Source of the DNA: Hyphomonas pacifica | GTDB lineage: Bacteria; Pseudomonadota; Alphaproteobacteria; Caulobacterales; Hyphomonadaceae | Assembly: GCF_000682675.1 (NCBI RefSeq) | Contig: NZ_AWFA01000007.1 | Span: forward strand, 21,058 to 85,057 | Reading direction: 5' to 3' | DNA: 64,000 nucleotides | In this document: piece by piece, positions 45,031 through 54,468 of the stretch | How the letters are laid out: the number at the start of each line of letters is the position of its first letter | How positions within the stretch are numbered: position 1 is the first letter of the stretch | Translations under genes and position numbers: made by a program | Notes under the pieces: model-generated | What the model was told of the DNA's origin: nothing | The model's database searches: none | The model's input: the letters and a program-made list of their open reading frames with translations, nothing else

Positions 45031-46203
45031 ATGTCTGAGTCATCCAATCCCGAATCAAATCCGCCTATTGGCCTGACAGGCGAGCGATCGCTGCAGTCCC
45101 TTTTGTCTTCAATGCTGGCAAGCGTCCCGGATGCCATGATCGTCATTGATGAGCGCGGTATAATCATGGCGTTCAGCTCTGCTGCTGAAAAAATGTTTGG
45201 CTACAAGGCCGCAGATATTGCCGGGAAAAATGTCAGCGCCTTGATGACGCATCGCGATGAAGACCATCACGACCGATACATCCGCAATTATCTCGACACC
45301 GGCGTGGCACACATCATCGGGATCGGACGCATCGTCGAAGCCAAGCTGGCAGATGGCTCAACCATCCCTGTCGAACTGAAGATTGGCGAAGCCGACATTG
45401 CTGGCCGCAAGATCTTCACCGGCTACATTCGGGATGTCACGGATCAGCAGGCCCAGCAGCACAAATTATCCCAGCTTCAGGCCGAAGTAGCTAATTTCTC
45501 GCGTCTGAGTGCCGTAGGCAGCATGGCGTCCGCGATGGCGCATGAACTGAACCAGCCATTGACCGCCGTTGCCAACTATTTGGAAGCAGCCCGCGACATG
45601 CTGAGCACCCCGGATGAGGCCTCTCTTGCCATGGCCTACGAGGCCCTTGATGCCGCGGCTAAACAGTCCATTCGGGCTGGACAGATTGTACGACGTCTCA
45701 GAGATTATGTTTCCCGGGGCGAAATTGAAATGCGCCCCATGTCACTGTCGGCGATTGTGGCCGAGGCGGTTTCCCTCTCCAAGATTGGCATCGAAGGCCC
45801 TATTGCGCGCATCGTGCAGGATGTGCCCGCAGAGTTGCCACTCGTGCGCGCAGACAAGCTACAACTGCGGCAGGTGATCGTGAATCTGGTCCGCAATGCC
45901 CTGGAAGCGCTGGCCGATACGGAAACGCCAGTGATAACCGTCAAGGCCCAAATCGATGATCAGGAGCCCGAACTCATTCGCGTGACAGTATGCGACAATG
46001 GTCCAGGCCTGTCCTTTGACAATGGCCACACCCCCTTTGACGCATTCAATAGTTCGAAAAGCTCTGGCATGGGATTGGGGCTCTCTATCTGCAAGACGAT
46101 TGTCGAAGCGCATGGAGGTGATATCAGCGTTGACTCGCCGCAGGGCAAAGGCGCTTGTTTTTCCTTTACACTGCACAGGGCAGACGAGGTTGCGGACATA
46201 TGA
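45031..46203 (+). CDS. fixL: Oxygen-sensing histidine kinase FixL
   Basis: Senses oxygen through a heme-PAS domain and phosphorylates FixJ when oxygen falls. The PAS domain (about residues 30-140) contains the FixL heme-ligand stretch HIIGIGR (His about residue 94). A HisKA dimerisation domain has the phospho-acceptor in AMAHELNQPLTAV (His about 171), followed by a HATPase domain (NLVRNALEAL; GMGLGLSICKTIVEAHGG). There is no membrane segment. AAGGGA precedes the ATG at 45031, which is preferred to the upstream GTG. Confidence 0.94.
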   Translation: MSESSNPESNPPIGLTGERSLQSLLSSMLASVPDAMIVIDERGIIMAFSSAAEKMFGYKAADIAGKNVSALMTHRDEDHHDRYIRNYLDTGVAHIIGIGRIVEAKLADGSTIPVELKIGEADIAGRKIFTGYIRDVTDQQAQQHKLSQLQAEVANFSRLSAVGSMASAMAHELNQPLTAVANYLEAARDMLSTPDEASLAMAYEALDAAAKQSIRAGQIVRRLRDYVSRGEIEMRPMSLSAIVAEAVSLSKIGIEGPIARIVQDVPAELPLVRADKLQLRQVIVNLVRNALEALADTETPVITVKAQIDDQEPELIRVTVCDNGPGLSFDNGHTPFDAFNSSKSSGMGLGLSICKTIVEAHGGDISVDSPQGKGACFSFTLHRADEVADI

Positions 46204-46829
46204 CACATTCAAACACGGTGCATCTGGTTGATGACGACGAAGCCATCCGCCATTCCGCCAGCTTCATGCTTCGCCATGCGGGCTACACTGTCAGAACTTA
46301 CAGGGATGGCGTTACTTTCCTGGATGAAGTCACGCCGGAAGACTCAGGCTGCGTGTTACTGGACGTCCGGATGCCTGTCATGGACGGGCTGGCTGTACAA
46401 AAAGCCATGTCGACCAAGGGTATCGCCATGCCGGTTGTGGTTCTGACCGGACACGGCGATATTTCCGTGGCCGTGGAGGCTATGAAATCCGGTGCCATTG
46501 ATTTCCTGGAAAAACCCTATGAAAAAAGCGCTTTGCTGAGCGCCATTGAAAACGGCTTTGCCGCCGTGCGCAGCCGCGACTCTCATGACCGCCGCCAGCA
46601 GGAGGCGGCAGCCCTGATCGCCCAGCTGACCCCTCGTGAGAAAGAGGTTCTGGAACGTTTGGTGGCCGGTCTGACGAACAAGATGATTGCGGAAGACTTG
46701 GATATTTCCCATCGTACAGTGGAAATCCACCGTGCCAATCTGATGGAAAAACTCGAGGCGGACAGCCTGTCCGCCGCCCTTCGTATTGCCTTTGCTGCCG
46801 GGCTGGGAGAAGAAAGTCCAACCATCTAA
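46200..46829 (+). CDS. fixJ: Two-component response regulator FixJ
   Basis: Partner of FixL. The 209 residues comprise a receiver domain (LVDDDEAIR; phospho-Asp in LLDVRMPVMDG, about residue 55) and a LuxR-type helix-turn-helix domain (LTPREKEVLERLVAGLTNKMIAEDLDISHRTVEIH). The ATG overlaps the fixL stop as ATGA. It probably activates the neighbouring cco and hemN genes directly or through a FixK outside the window. Confidence 0.95.
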   Translation: MTHSNTVHLVDDDEAIRHSASFMLRHAGYTVRTYRDGVTFLDEVTPEDSGCVLLDVRMPVMDGLAVQKAMSTKGIAMPVVVLTGHGDISVAVEAMKSGAIDFLEKPYEKSALLSAIENGFAAVRSRDSHDRRQQEAAALIAQLTPREKEVLERLVAGLTNKMIAEDLDISHRTVEIHRANLMEKLEADSLSAALRIAFAAGLGEESPTI

Positions 46830-46906
46830 GGATGGATACGTAAGGACAGGATTTGGCCGTTGGAATATCGTGTTCTGCATGTCCAACAGTCACAGTCAGT
46901 GCTACC

Positions 46907-47296
46907 ATGTCCAGTCAGATCACCCCTGCGCGTGACCCTCATGTCATTCTCGTCGAAGATGACGATGAGGTCCGCCGCTCGATGACCATGCTGTTACGCT
47001 CATGGGGATATTCAGTTGAAGTCTATAGTAGCGGAATAGAGCTGTTAAGCTCTCGGCATATTCCAGCATCCGATGCCGTAATCATTGATTACAAGATGCC
47101 ACACATGGATGGGCTGGCCCTGCTTAAGCGCCTGCGCCAGCAAGGCCTAACCACGCCCGCAATCCTGATCACGGGCTTTTATTCGAACTCTCTGGCAGAG
47201 CGCGCAAAATCGCTTGGCTTTTGTGATGTACTCGAAAAGCCGACCATCAACCGACTGCTCCAAGACAAGTTACAGACAACACTCAATGCAGCCTGA
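46907..47296 (+). CDS. Single-domain response regulator (receiver only)
   Basis: A 129-residue receiver domain (ILVEDDDEVRRS; phospho-Asp in VIIDYKMPHMDG, about residue 61; the conserved Thr in ILITGFY; Lys in VLEKP) with no output domain. It follows fixJ by 77 bp and could act as a phosphate sink or a competitor for FixL. In rhizobia FixT, of different sequence type, inhibits FixL. The start is uncertain: the ATG at 46907 has a weak ribosome site, and an upstream TTG at 46853 is possible. Confidence 0.85.
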   Translation: MSSQITPARDPHVILVEDDDEVRRSMTMLLRSWGYSVEVYSSGIELLSSRHIPASDAVIIDYKMPHMDGLALLKRLRQQGLTTPAILITGFYSNSLAERAKSLGFCDVLEKPTINRLLQDKLQTTLNAA

Positions 47297-47374
47297 GCCT
47301 GCGAGTTTGTTCCGGCGCAAGTGCTGGCGCACTAAAAAATCTGTTTTGTATAGGAAAACTGCCTCTCCCTGCAG

Positions 47375-47393
47375 TCATTAAACTCGTTAATGA
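47375..47393. repeat. Short A/T-rich palindrome between convergent genes
   Basis: TCATTAA and TTAATGA form a perfect 7-bp inverted repeat with a 5-nt centre between the receiver gene and hemN. It has no T-run and is weak as a terminator; it could be an operator. Nothing else is seen in this 110-bp gap. Confidence 0.3.
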
Positions 47394-47406
47394 TTAGGGT
47401 GTCTCC

Positions 47407-48756
47407 CTAGACAGCGACCGCGTGCCGCCCCTCGCTGGAGGCCAAACGCCAGTCAAAACAGCTGGCAACCGTGCGCAGCATCATGCGCGCCTCTTCAGGA
47501 ACCTCCACAACCGTACCACTAACCGTGCACAGACCCAGAGGCTCGAGTTTGCGGGCGGCATCAAGGGCAGGTTCTAGCGCACGCATAGGGGCATGCATCT
47601 CCCTGGCTACGTCATTTATATCCACGCGCATTGTAGACATTATCGTTTCGATCGCACGCGCGCGAACCTTGTCGTCAGCACTTTGCAAAACACCCCGAGA
47701 GATCGGAAGAACGCCCCCTTCAACCTGTGCCCGCCAGATCGGTTGAGCCTTGCTTGTCTGGAAGAACCCTCCCGGCAATTCGGAAATGGCAGAAGGACCC
47801 AGACCAATCAACGTCTTGCAGGGATTGTCCGTATACCCTTGGAAGGTTCGACGGATGGTACCGTCACGAAGGGATTGTGTCAGCGAATCTTCCGGCCGGG
47901 CATAATGGTCCAGACCAATCGCAACATACCCCGCCGCCGTAAGCACTTCATGGCCGACACGGGCCTGCTCAAAACGCTCTTCCAAGCCTGGCAAGTCTGC
48001 ATCATGGATAGCGCGCTGATGTTTTGCGAACCATGGCACGTGCGCATAGCCAAACAGGGAAATCCGGTCAGCCCCTACATCGGCGGCATATTGCGCAGCC
48101 TCCCTGACGTCATCGCGTGTCTGCAGCGGCAGGCCATACATCAGATCCATATTGATGCGCCGTATGCCATTCTGGCGAAGATGCGCCAGCTTCGCCGTCA
48201 CCATGTGGCGCGGCTGAATCCGGTTTATCGCTTTCTGCACCGGACCACTCAGCGTCTGTACACCCAAGCTTGCGCGCGTCACACCACAACTGGCCAAGGT
48301 CTCGATAAAGGCGTCCGTGGTCGTGCGCGGATCAAGTTCGATATCGATCTCGATATCCTCACCCACGCCAAAGGCGAGTTTGATGTGATTGGTAATTTCG
48401 CGGAAGTCACCACAGTTCAGACTGTTCGGAGATCCGCCACCAAAGTGCAAATGGCGCATATCGGCATGGGCCGGCAAATGTGTCCGCCACACGTCGATTT
48501 CCTTCATCAGGACATCAACGAAACCGGACACGCGACGATACCCATTCGGGACAGTCGTCGCACATCCGCAATACCAGCAAAGCTTCTCACAGAAAGGGAC
48601 ATGGACATAAACACCCAGAGATGTCTCCGGTGTTATCCGGTCCATTGCAGAGCGGACGGCTTGGCCATCCGGCATATCGCTGAAATCAGCCGCCGTGGGA
48701 TAGGAGGTGTACCGCGGGAGCCGCGCCGTCGCGAGGGATATCCAATCTTGTCTCAT
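47407..48756 (-). CDS. hemN: Oxygen-independent coproporphyrinogen III oxidase HemN
   Basis: Radical-SAM enzyme that makes protoporphyrinogen IX without oxygen, supplying heme for cbb3 oxidase in low oxygen. The 449-residue product has the radical-SAM cysteines in CEKLCWYCGC, the glycine-rich LHFGGGSPNSL, and a C-terminal HemN domain. It is 80 bp from the LacI gene's stop. Placement beside fixLJ and cco suggests co-regulation. Confidence 0.95.
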   Translation of the reverse strand: MRQDWISLATARLPRYTSYPTAADFSDMPDGQAVRSAMDRITPETSLGVYVHVPFCEKLCWYCGCATTVPNGYRRVSGFVDVLMKEIDVWRTHLPAHADMRHLHFGGGSPNSLNCGDFREITNHIKLAFGVGEDIEIDIELDPRTTTDAFIETLASCGVTRASLGVQTLSGPVQKAINRIQPRHMVTAKLAHLRQNGIRRINMDLMYGLPLQTRDDVREAAQYAADVGADRISLFGYAHVPWFAKHQRAIHDADLPGLEERFEQARVGHEVLTAAGYVAIGLDHYARPEDSLTQSLRDGTIRRTFQGYTDNPCKTLIGLGPSAISELPGGFFQTSKAQPIWRAQVEGGVLPISRGVLQSADDKVRARAIETIMSTMRVDINDVAREMHAPMRALEPALDAARKLEPLGLCTVSGTVVEVPEEARMMLRTVASCFDWRLASSEGRHAVAV

Positions 48757-48835
48757 GCCGACCGCAATAGCCGAATGGGAGCGCTCTGTACGTCAGGGAA
48801 AACACGTAATCTGCTGCGACATGATCACGATGGGC

Positions 48836-49846
48836 CTAGCTCGGCTCCTCCACCCGACAGACACTGTTACGAATGACCAGTTCAGTGGGCAAAAGCGGAT
48901 GGATCTCCCCCTTCAATTCATTTCTCAACACACCGCACATCAAGGTCATAGCCACTTCGCCAATGCGCTCAGCCGGCTGCATCACAGTTGTGAGGGGCGG
49001 CTCGCAATACTTGCCAAACTCAATATTATCGAAACCAGTAATGGACAAATCGTCTGGCAAACGCAGCCCCAAATCCTGAGCTGTCCGAATTGCGCCGATG
49101 GCAATCTCATCACTCATAGCCAGGAAAGCTGTGGCATCACCCCGACGCGAGAGCAGTCTTTGTGCCGATTGCGCACCGCCTGCCAATGAATAGGCGCCAT
49201 ATTCGATCAGACTGTCTTCCAGCGTGACCCCGAAGGCCTCCATCGCGGCACGAAAGCCATCAAGCCGATGCTGGGTTACGAGTCTCCCCTTTATGCCGGC
49301 CAGGATGCCAATCTTGCGGTGCCCGAGGGACAACAAATAGCTGGCCATGGATCTGGCCGCCTCATAATTGTTGATCGTGACCGTCGGATAGGATTCGTCG
49401 AGCCCCGTCCCGATCGCATGCACAAATGGAATGGTGCATTTCTCTGCATCGCGATGCAGCCAGCGCAGCGCACGCTCCCCCAGCTGGATTACGCCATCTG
49501 CCCGATAGGTTTCCACCATCTCGATGCCTGCAGCCTCAACATCCTTGTTGTCTTTCGTATCGACAACTAGAAGATTGTAGCCATTGTCCGCAGCAATACG
49601 TTCGATCCCCGAAACCACGCGCGCAAACAAAACGTTGGCGATATCCGGCACCATGACGAGGACCGTGTTCGTCCGCTTCACGCGGAAAAGCTGGGCCAGG
49701 GAACTTGGTTTGTAATTCAGCTCTTCAGCAGCGGCCAGCACCCTCTTAAGGGTCTCGGCAGACAGCTTGCTCGGGTCTGAAAAGGCACGGGAAACCGTCG
49801 CGGGAGATACTCCAGCAAGCTTAGATACGTCCCGGATCTGTGCCAT
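48836..49846 (-). CDS. LacI-family transcriptional regulator
   Basis: DNA-binding repressor with an N-terminal helix-turn-helix (IRDVSKLAGVSPATVSRAFSD) and hinge (LNYKPSSLAQLFRVKRT), followed by a periplasmic-binding-protein-like sugar domain. The 336-residue form starts at 49846, after GAGGAGGG; the frame stays open to 49906. It is divergent from the symporter and GH3 genes and probably controls them in response to a sugar. A LacI-type palindrome lies at 49938-49953. Confidence 0.93.
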   Translation of the reverse strand: MAQIRDVSKLAGVSPATVSRAFSDPSKLSAETLKRVLAAAEELNYKPSSLAQLFRVKRTNTVLVMVPDIANVLFARVVSGIERIAADNGYNLLVVDTKDNKDVEAAGIEMVETYRADGVIQLGERALRWLHRDAEKCTIPFVHAIGTGLDESYPTVTINNYEAARSMASYLLSLGHRKIGILAGIKGRLVTQHRLDGFRAAMEAFGVTLEDSLIEYGAYSLAGGAQSAQRLLSRRGDATAFLAMSDEIAIGAIRTAQDLGLRLPDDLSITGFDNIEFGKYCEPPLTTVMQPAERIGEVAMTLMCGVLRNELKGEIHPLLPTELVIRNSVCRVEEPS

Positions 49847-49937
49847 TCGGCCCTCCTCGCCCAACCTGTCAGCTCCTAACATACAGAATACCGTCTCACA
49901 CAGCATAATATACTCAGAATCACATTCAGCACTTGCA

Positions 49938-49953
49938 ATGAAACCGTTTTCAT
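49938..49953. promoter_or_regulatory. LacI-family operator palindrome
   Basis: ATGAAA-CCGT-TTTCAT is a palindrome with the central CpG typical of LacI-family operators. It lies between the divergent regulator and symporter genes, 92 bp upstream of the regulator start and about 125 bp upstream of the symporter, so it could control both. Confidence 0.65.
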
Positions 49954-50077
49954 AACATGCTGCGGTTCATTAATGGGGTAAAATATTTCGTACTGAACAG
50001 CATAAGTTCAGCAGGGAGGAAAATATGGTCCAGGCCGGATCACAGGCTGTCGCAGTCTATAGACAGGGCTGCAACGC

Positions 50078-52006
50078 ATGACACTTCATCCGATAGATCT
50101 GACGATCATTGCTATTTATATCGGCCTCACACTGCTCATCGGCTTCTGGATTTCCAGCCGGGCGACCAAAGGTCTCCGCAGCTATTTCCTAGGGGGAAAC
50201 CGCCTGCCCTGGTATGCGCTTGGACTGTCGAACGCCTCAGGCATGTTTGATGTCGCCGGGACTATGTGGCTTGTCTCGATCCTGTTCATTTATGGCTTGA
50301 AAAGCGTCTGGATTCCGTGGCTGTGGCCCGTCTTCAACCAGATTTTCCTGATGGTTTTCATGTCGATCTGGATGCGCCGATCCGGCGCGATGACCGGTGC
50401 AGAATGGATTACCTTCCGCTTCGGAGATGGCCCTGCCGCCCGTCTCAGCCATTTGATCATTGTGCTGTTCGCCCTGATCATGGTGCTTGCTTACATGGCC
50501 TATGGCTTTTTGGGCATCGGCAAGCTGGTCGCCCAATTCGTCCCCTTTAACCTGGCGGAACTGCTGAACCTTCAGGTTTTCCTGCCGGAGCAATTGCAAG
50601 CCTCCGGCCTGAACGGCGATCTTCTGCTTCAACGCGAAGCAGCCATGGCCGCTTTGAACGAGAAAGCCTACGGCGCCTTCATCGTCTTCCTGACGGCACT
50701 CTATGTCATCAAAGGCGGGATGTATTCCGTGGTGTTTACCGAGGTTCTGCAATTTCTGGTAATGACCATTGCCAGTATCGGCATTGCCGTAATCGCCATC
50801 ATGCATGTGTCGCCTGAGGCGCTACAAGCCGCGATCCCGGATGGATGGACCAATCCGTTCTTTGGCTGGGAACTCGGGCTCGACTGGTCCGACCTCCTGC
50901 CCTCCGCCAATGAGAAGATCGCGCATGAAGGCTATTCTCTCTTCACCATCTTCTTCATGCTGGTGCTTCTGAAAGGGATCTTCACGTCTCTGGCCGGCCC
51001 CGCCCCCAATTACGACATGCAGCGGATTCTTTCGGCACGCACTCCCATTGAAGCCGCAAAGATGAGCGCACTCGTCAGTCTGGTTCTGAACGTTCCGCGC
51101 TATTTACTGATTGCTGGCCTTACGGTTCTGGCGCTGGTCTATTTCAGTCCGGAATTGCGAAGCATGGGGATGGACGCAGACTATGAAGCGATCCTGCCAT
51201 TTGCCTTGCGCGAATTTGTGCCTGTAGGCCTTCTGGGTCTGACCCTGGCCGGATTACTGGCAGCCTTCATGTCCAGCTTCGCTGCGCCCCTGAATGCTGC
51301 GCCCGCCTATGTTGTAAATGACATCTACCGCAAATACATCCGTCCGGATGCGTCGGAGAAAACCTATCTGCGCATAAGCTATCTGGTGTCTGCCATCTTT
51401 GTTGTCGTTGGCACACTTTTTGGCATTTTCCTGACGAGTATCGACAATTTCGTGAACTGGATTACGGCCGGCCTGTATGGCGGCTATACCGCCGCAAATG
51501 TCGTCAAATGGTATTGGTGGCGGATGAATGGCTATGGCTATTTCTGGGGCATGCTGACCGGTATCGCCTTTGCCCTGCTCATTGGTATGCCGCAGATAGA
51601 CATCAATCCGCTACAAGCCTTTCCCTTCTTCTTCCTTGCCTGCCTGCTAGCCGTGATCGCCGGGTCTCTGCTGACCAAACCGACAGAGATGGAGACACTG
51701 GAAACATTCTACACCCGTACGCGGCCCTGGGGCTTCTGGAAGCCTGTCAGGAATTCCCTCGCCGCCAAAGACACACCCGTGGAAGAAAACAAGGATTTTG
51801 CACGCGACATGGTCAACGTCGCAGTCGGTATTATCTGGCAAACTTCACTGATCTGTGTACCTATATTCCTTGTAATCCGGGACTGGCCGAAATTCCTGAT
51901 TGCTCTGGTCATCGCCGTCGCAACATCGGTCTTCCTGAAGATCTACTGGTACGACAATATGCGCGACTATCCTGAGGGGTACACACCTCCGGAAACAACC
52001 TCATGA
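50078..52006 (+). CDS. Sodium:solute symporter (SSS family)
   Basis: Inner-membrane symporter with about thirteen to fourteen spans in 642 residues. The SSS signatures are visible near YFLGGNRLPWYALGLSNASGMFDVAGTMWLVS and GLLGLTLAGLLAAFMSSFAAPLNAAPAYVVNDIY. Its partner genes suggest the substrate is a sugar or oligosaccharide. It overlaps the GH3 gene by 4 bp, so both are co-translated under the LacI-type operator. Confidence 0.93.
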   Translation: MTLHPIDLTIIAIYIGLTLLIGFWISSRATKGLRSYFLGGNRLPWYALGLSNASGMFDVAGTMWLVSILFIYGLKSVWIPWLWPVFNQIFLMVFMSIWMRRSGAMTGAEWITFRFGDGPAARLSHLIIVLFALIMVLAYMAYGFLGIGKLVAQFVPFNLAELLNLQVFLPEQLQASGLNGDLLLQREAAMAALNEKAYGAFIVFLTALYVIKGGMYSVVFTEVLQFLVMTIASIGIAVIAIMHVSPEALQAAIPDGWTNPFFGWELGLDWSDLLPSANEKIAHEGYSLFTIFFMLVLLKGIFTSLAGPAPNYDMQRILSARTPIEAAKMSALVSLVLNVPRYLLIAGLTVLALVYFSPELRSMGMDADYEAILPFALREFVPVGLLGLTLAGLLAAFMSSFAAPLNAAPAYVVNDIYRKYIRPDASEKTYLRISYLVSAIFVVVGTLFGIFLTSIDNFVNWITAGLYGGYTAANVVKWYWWRMNGYGYFWGMLTGIAFALLIGMPQIDINPLQAFPFFFLACLLAVIAGSLLTKPTEMETLETFYTRTRPWGFWKPVRNSLAAKDTPVEENKDFARDMVNVAVGIIWQTSLICVPIFLVIRDWPKFLIALVIAVATSVFLKIYWYDNMRDYPEGYTPPETTS

Positions 52007-54456
52007 CTATGCGTACAGATCATTCAGTAGGCAGACTTCCTTCGCCGCAGCAATCGGAAACCGATCTGAACCTGGACATTTGGCCCAAAGCGCTCAGCCC
52101 CCTGAGGCACAACCCAGAGACAGAAGCGCGCATAGAGGAAATCCTCTTACGCATGACACCTGCGCAAAAAATTGGCCAGATACTTCAGGCAGACATTGCC
52201 TCCATCACTCCCGAAGAGGTGCGCGCGCATCACATCGGCTCAGTTCTGAATGGTGGAAACTCGTCCCCCGACGGAAAGATGAGAGCCTCGCCATCTGAAT
52301 GGCTCGCCTTGGCAGATGCTTTTTGGGAAGCCTCTATGCACACGGACGGCCCACAGATCCCGATCATGTGGGGCACGGATGCCGTACATGGCCATAACAA
52401 TCTAGCTGGTGCCACTATCTTCCCGCACAACATCAACCTCGGCGCCACACGAGATGCAGACCTTGTGGAACGTATCGGCTCAGCCACCGCCATGGAAGTA
52501 CGCGTGACCGGAATGGATTGGACCTTTGCCCCCACGCTCGCGGTCACCCGTGATGACCGATGGGGGCGAAGCTATGAATCCTATTCGGAATGCCCGAATC
52601 TGGTTGCGGAATTAGGGGCCGCCATGGTGCGCGGCCTGCAGGGGGGGGCTAATACATCCGAATTCCTGAATGCAGATCATGTCATCGCCACAGCCAAGCA
52701 CTTTATCGGCGACGGAGGCACACAAGACGGAAAAGACCAGGGCGAGACGATCGCAACAGAAGAAGAATTACGCGACGTGCATGCTGCTGGTTATTACACA
52801 GCCATACGCGAAGGCATCCTCAGCATCATGGCATCCTTTTCAAGTTGGAAGGGCCAAAAGATGCATGGGCATGAGGAGTTCCTGACCCGTCTGCTCAAAG
52901 AGCATTGGGGGTTTGACGGGCTGGTTGTGGGGGACTGGAACGGGCATGGACAAATTCCAGGCACGTCCACAACAAACTGTCCTGACGCCCTGAATGCCGG
53001 GCTTGACATGTACATGGCTTCCGACAGTTGGAAGGGGCTTCATGCCTCACTTCTGCAACAGCTCCAGAAAGGTGTGGTCAACGAGGATAGGCTGGATGAT
53101 GCCGTCAGGCGCGTGCTGCGCCTCAAGTTCAGAGCCCGTCTATTCAATCAACCTAAACCCAGCGAGCGCAAGCACGCTGGCGATTATGCTCTCATAGGGT
53201 GCCAGAAGCATCGCGCGCTAGCCGCTGAAGCTGCACGCAAATCAGCTGTCCTTTTAAAGAATGCCGAGAGCACACTTCCACTTTCACCCGGCCAGAATAT
53301 CCTCGTCGCAGGCAAAGCGGCCGATGATCTCAGCATGCTTTGTGGGGGTTGGACGCTGTCCTGGCAGGGCGAAGGCATCCGCAAGTCTGACTACCCGCAA
53401 GCCGAAACCCTGCTGCAGGGCATCAAACGGTTAGCAGAGGCATATGGTGGAAACGTCGAGTATGCGCCAGATGGCGCCTATAGAGAATCACCAGATGTCG
53501 CGATTTATGTATTCGGAGAAAAACCTTATGCGGAGTTTCGTGGAGATCTAACGACTCTCGACTTCAAGCCTGGCGACAGAACGGACCTGCAGACTATTCA
53601 AAAGCTCAAGCAGTCAGGCATCCCTGTCATAACAGTTTTTCTGTCCGGCCGCCCCCTATGGATCAACCCCGAACTGAACAGCTCTGACGCTTTTATCGCA
53701 GCCTTTCTTCCGGGGTCACAGTCAGGCGCTATTGCCGATTTGATTTTTCAGGACAGCAATGCTTCACACGATTTCGACTTTACCGCCAAGCTCCCATTCT
53801 CCTGGCCTGAGCATGCAGATCAGTATCTATTGAATCATGGAGACGCGGATTACCTCCCCCTCTTCCCGTATGGTTTTGGCCTCTCCTTGGGGGACACGTG
53901 CACCTTAGGTCGGCTTCACGAGAACAGTCTGGCCACCGAGCCTGACCATGGCACGATATTCGACCATGGCGCACCACAGGGAAGCTGGCAGATAGTTCTT
54001 ACCGATTCAGCTGGTCAAAGTCATTGGAAAGGCCGCAGCATCGCCTCTCCCGCTGCAGAGCTGCATATCCACCCTGCTGATCTTGGACAGCAGGAAAACG
54101 CCATTCGCGCCTGCTGGAACTGCACGAATACTGCAACTTTGGCTTTCCTTCATTCGCCCATAGATATGAGCCGGGAGGCCAATGCAGATTTCTATCTGAA
54201 AGTCGTGCTAGCGAACGCACCGAACCTGATTTCCACCACTCAGATGTCCGTGATTACACATAGCGGCAAAGTTCGCATTGGGAACTTGCTGGACATGCAC
54301 CGACAAGAGGAAACGGAGCTGACATTGACGGTTACAATCCCACTTAAGAAATTTGGAGTAGCTGGTGCCGATCTGACAACGTTGAAAGGGATTGAACTCT
54401 GTAACTCAGAAGGCGGACAAATTGTCGTGTCGTATATAGGTATCTCAACCCTATGA
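52003..54456 (+). CDS. Glycoside hydrolase family 3 beta-glucosidase-type enzyme
   Basis: Retaining glycosidase acting on beta-linked glucose or related residues. The N-terminal GH3 barrel is clear (IMWGTDAVHGHNNLAGATIFPHNI; KHFIGDGGTQDGKDQGET) and contains the nucleophile Asp in VVGDWNGHGQIPG (about residue 310). The C-terminal GH3 domain and a further beta domain complete the 817 residues. Most bacterial members of this group are exported; here the N-terminus has no signal peptide, so the enzyme should be cytoplasmic and act on sugars brought in by the symporter. An eight-G run (52641-52648) encodes Gly-Gly. Confidence 0.94.
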   Translation: MTMRTDHSVGRLPSPQQSETDLNLDIWPKALSPLRHNPETEARIEEILLRMTPAQKIGQILQADIASITPEEVRAHHIGSVLNGGNSSPDGKMRASPSEWLALADAFWEASMHTDGPQIPIMWGTDAVHGHNNLAGATIFPHNINLGATRDADLVERIGSATAMEVRVTGMDWTFAPTLAVTRDDRWGRSYESYSECPNLVAELGAAMVRGLQGGANTSEFLNADHVIATAKHFIGDGGTQDGKDQGETIATEEELRDVHAAGYYTAIREGILSIMASFSSWKGQKMHGHEEFLTRLLKEHWGFDGLVVGDWNGHGQIPGTSTTNCPDALNAGLDMYMASDSWKGLHASLLQQLQKGVVNEDRLDDAVRRVLRLKFRARLFNQPKPSERKHAGDYALIGCQKHRALAAEAARKSAVLLKNAESTLPLSPGQNILVAGKAADDLSMLCGGWTLSWQGEGIRKSDYPQAETLLQGIKRLAEAYGGNVEYAPDGAYRESPDVAIYVFGEKPYAEFRGDLTTLDFKPGDRTDLQTIQKLKQSGIPVITVFLSGRPLWINPELNSSDAFIAAFLPGSQSGAIADLIFQDSNASHDFDFTAKLPFSWPEHADQYLLNHGDADYLPLFPYGFGLSLGDTCTLGRLHENSLATEPDHGTIFDHGAPQGSWQIVLTDSAGQSHWKGRSIASPAAELHIHPADLGQQENAIRACWNCTNTATLAFLHSPIDMSREANADFYLKVVLANAPNLISTTQMSVITHSGKVRIGNLLDMHRQEETELTLTVTIPLKKFGVAGADLTTLKGIELCNSEGGQIVVSYIGISTL

Positions 54457-54468
54457 TTAGTGGACCTG

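Noticed and set aside
47375..47393. Palindrome as a FixK box or strong terminator
   Set aside because: The sequence TCATTAA-N5-TTAATGA does not fit the TTGAT-N4-ATCAA pattern and has no T-run or GC-rich stem.
47593..48876. A 427-codon open frame antisense to hemN
   Set aside because: It is His/Arg/Cys-rich, typical of shadow translation, and hemN on the other strand has all radical-SAM motifs.
52641..52648. Eight-G run in the GH3 gene as phase-variation tract
   Set aside because: The run is short for efficient slippage and a similar eight-base run occurs in flgF, so it may only reflect Gly codons.
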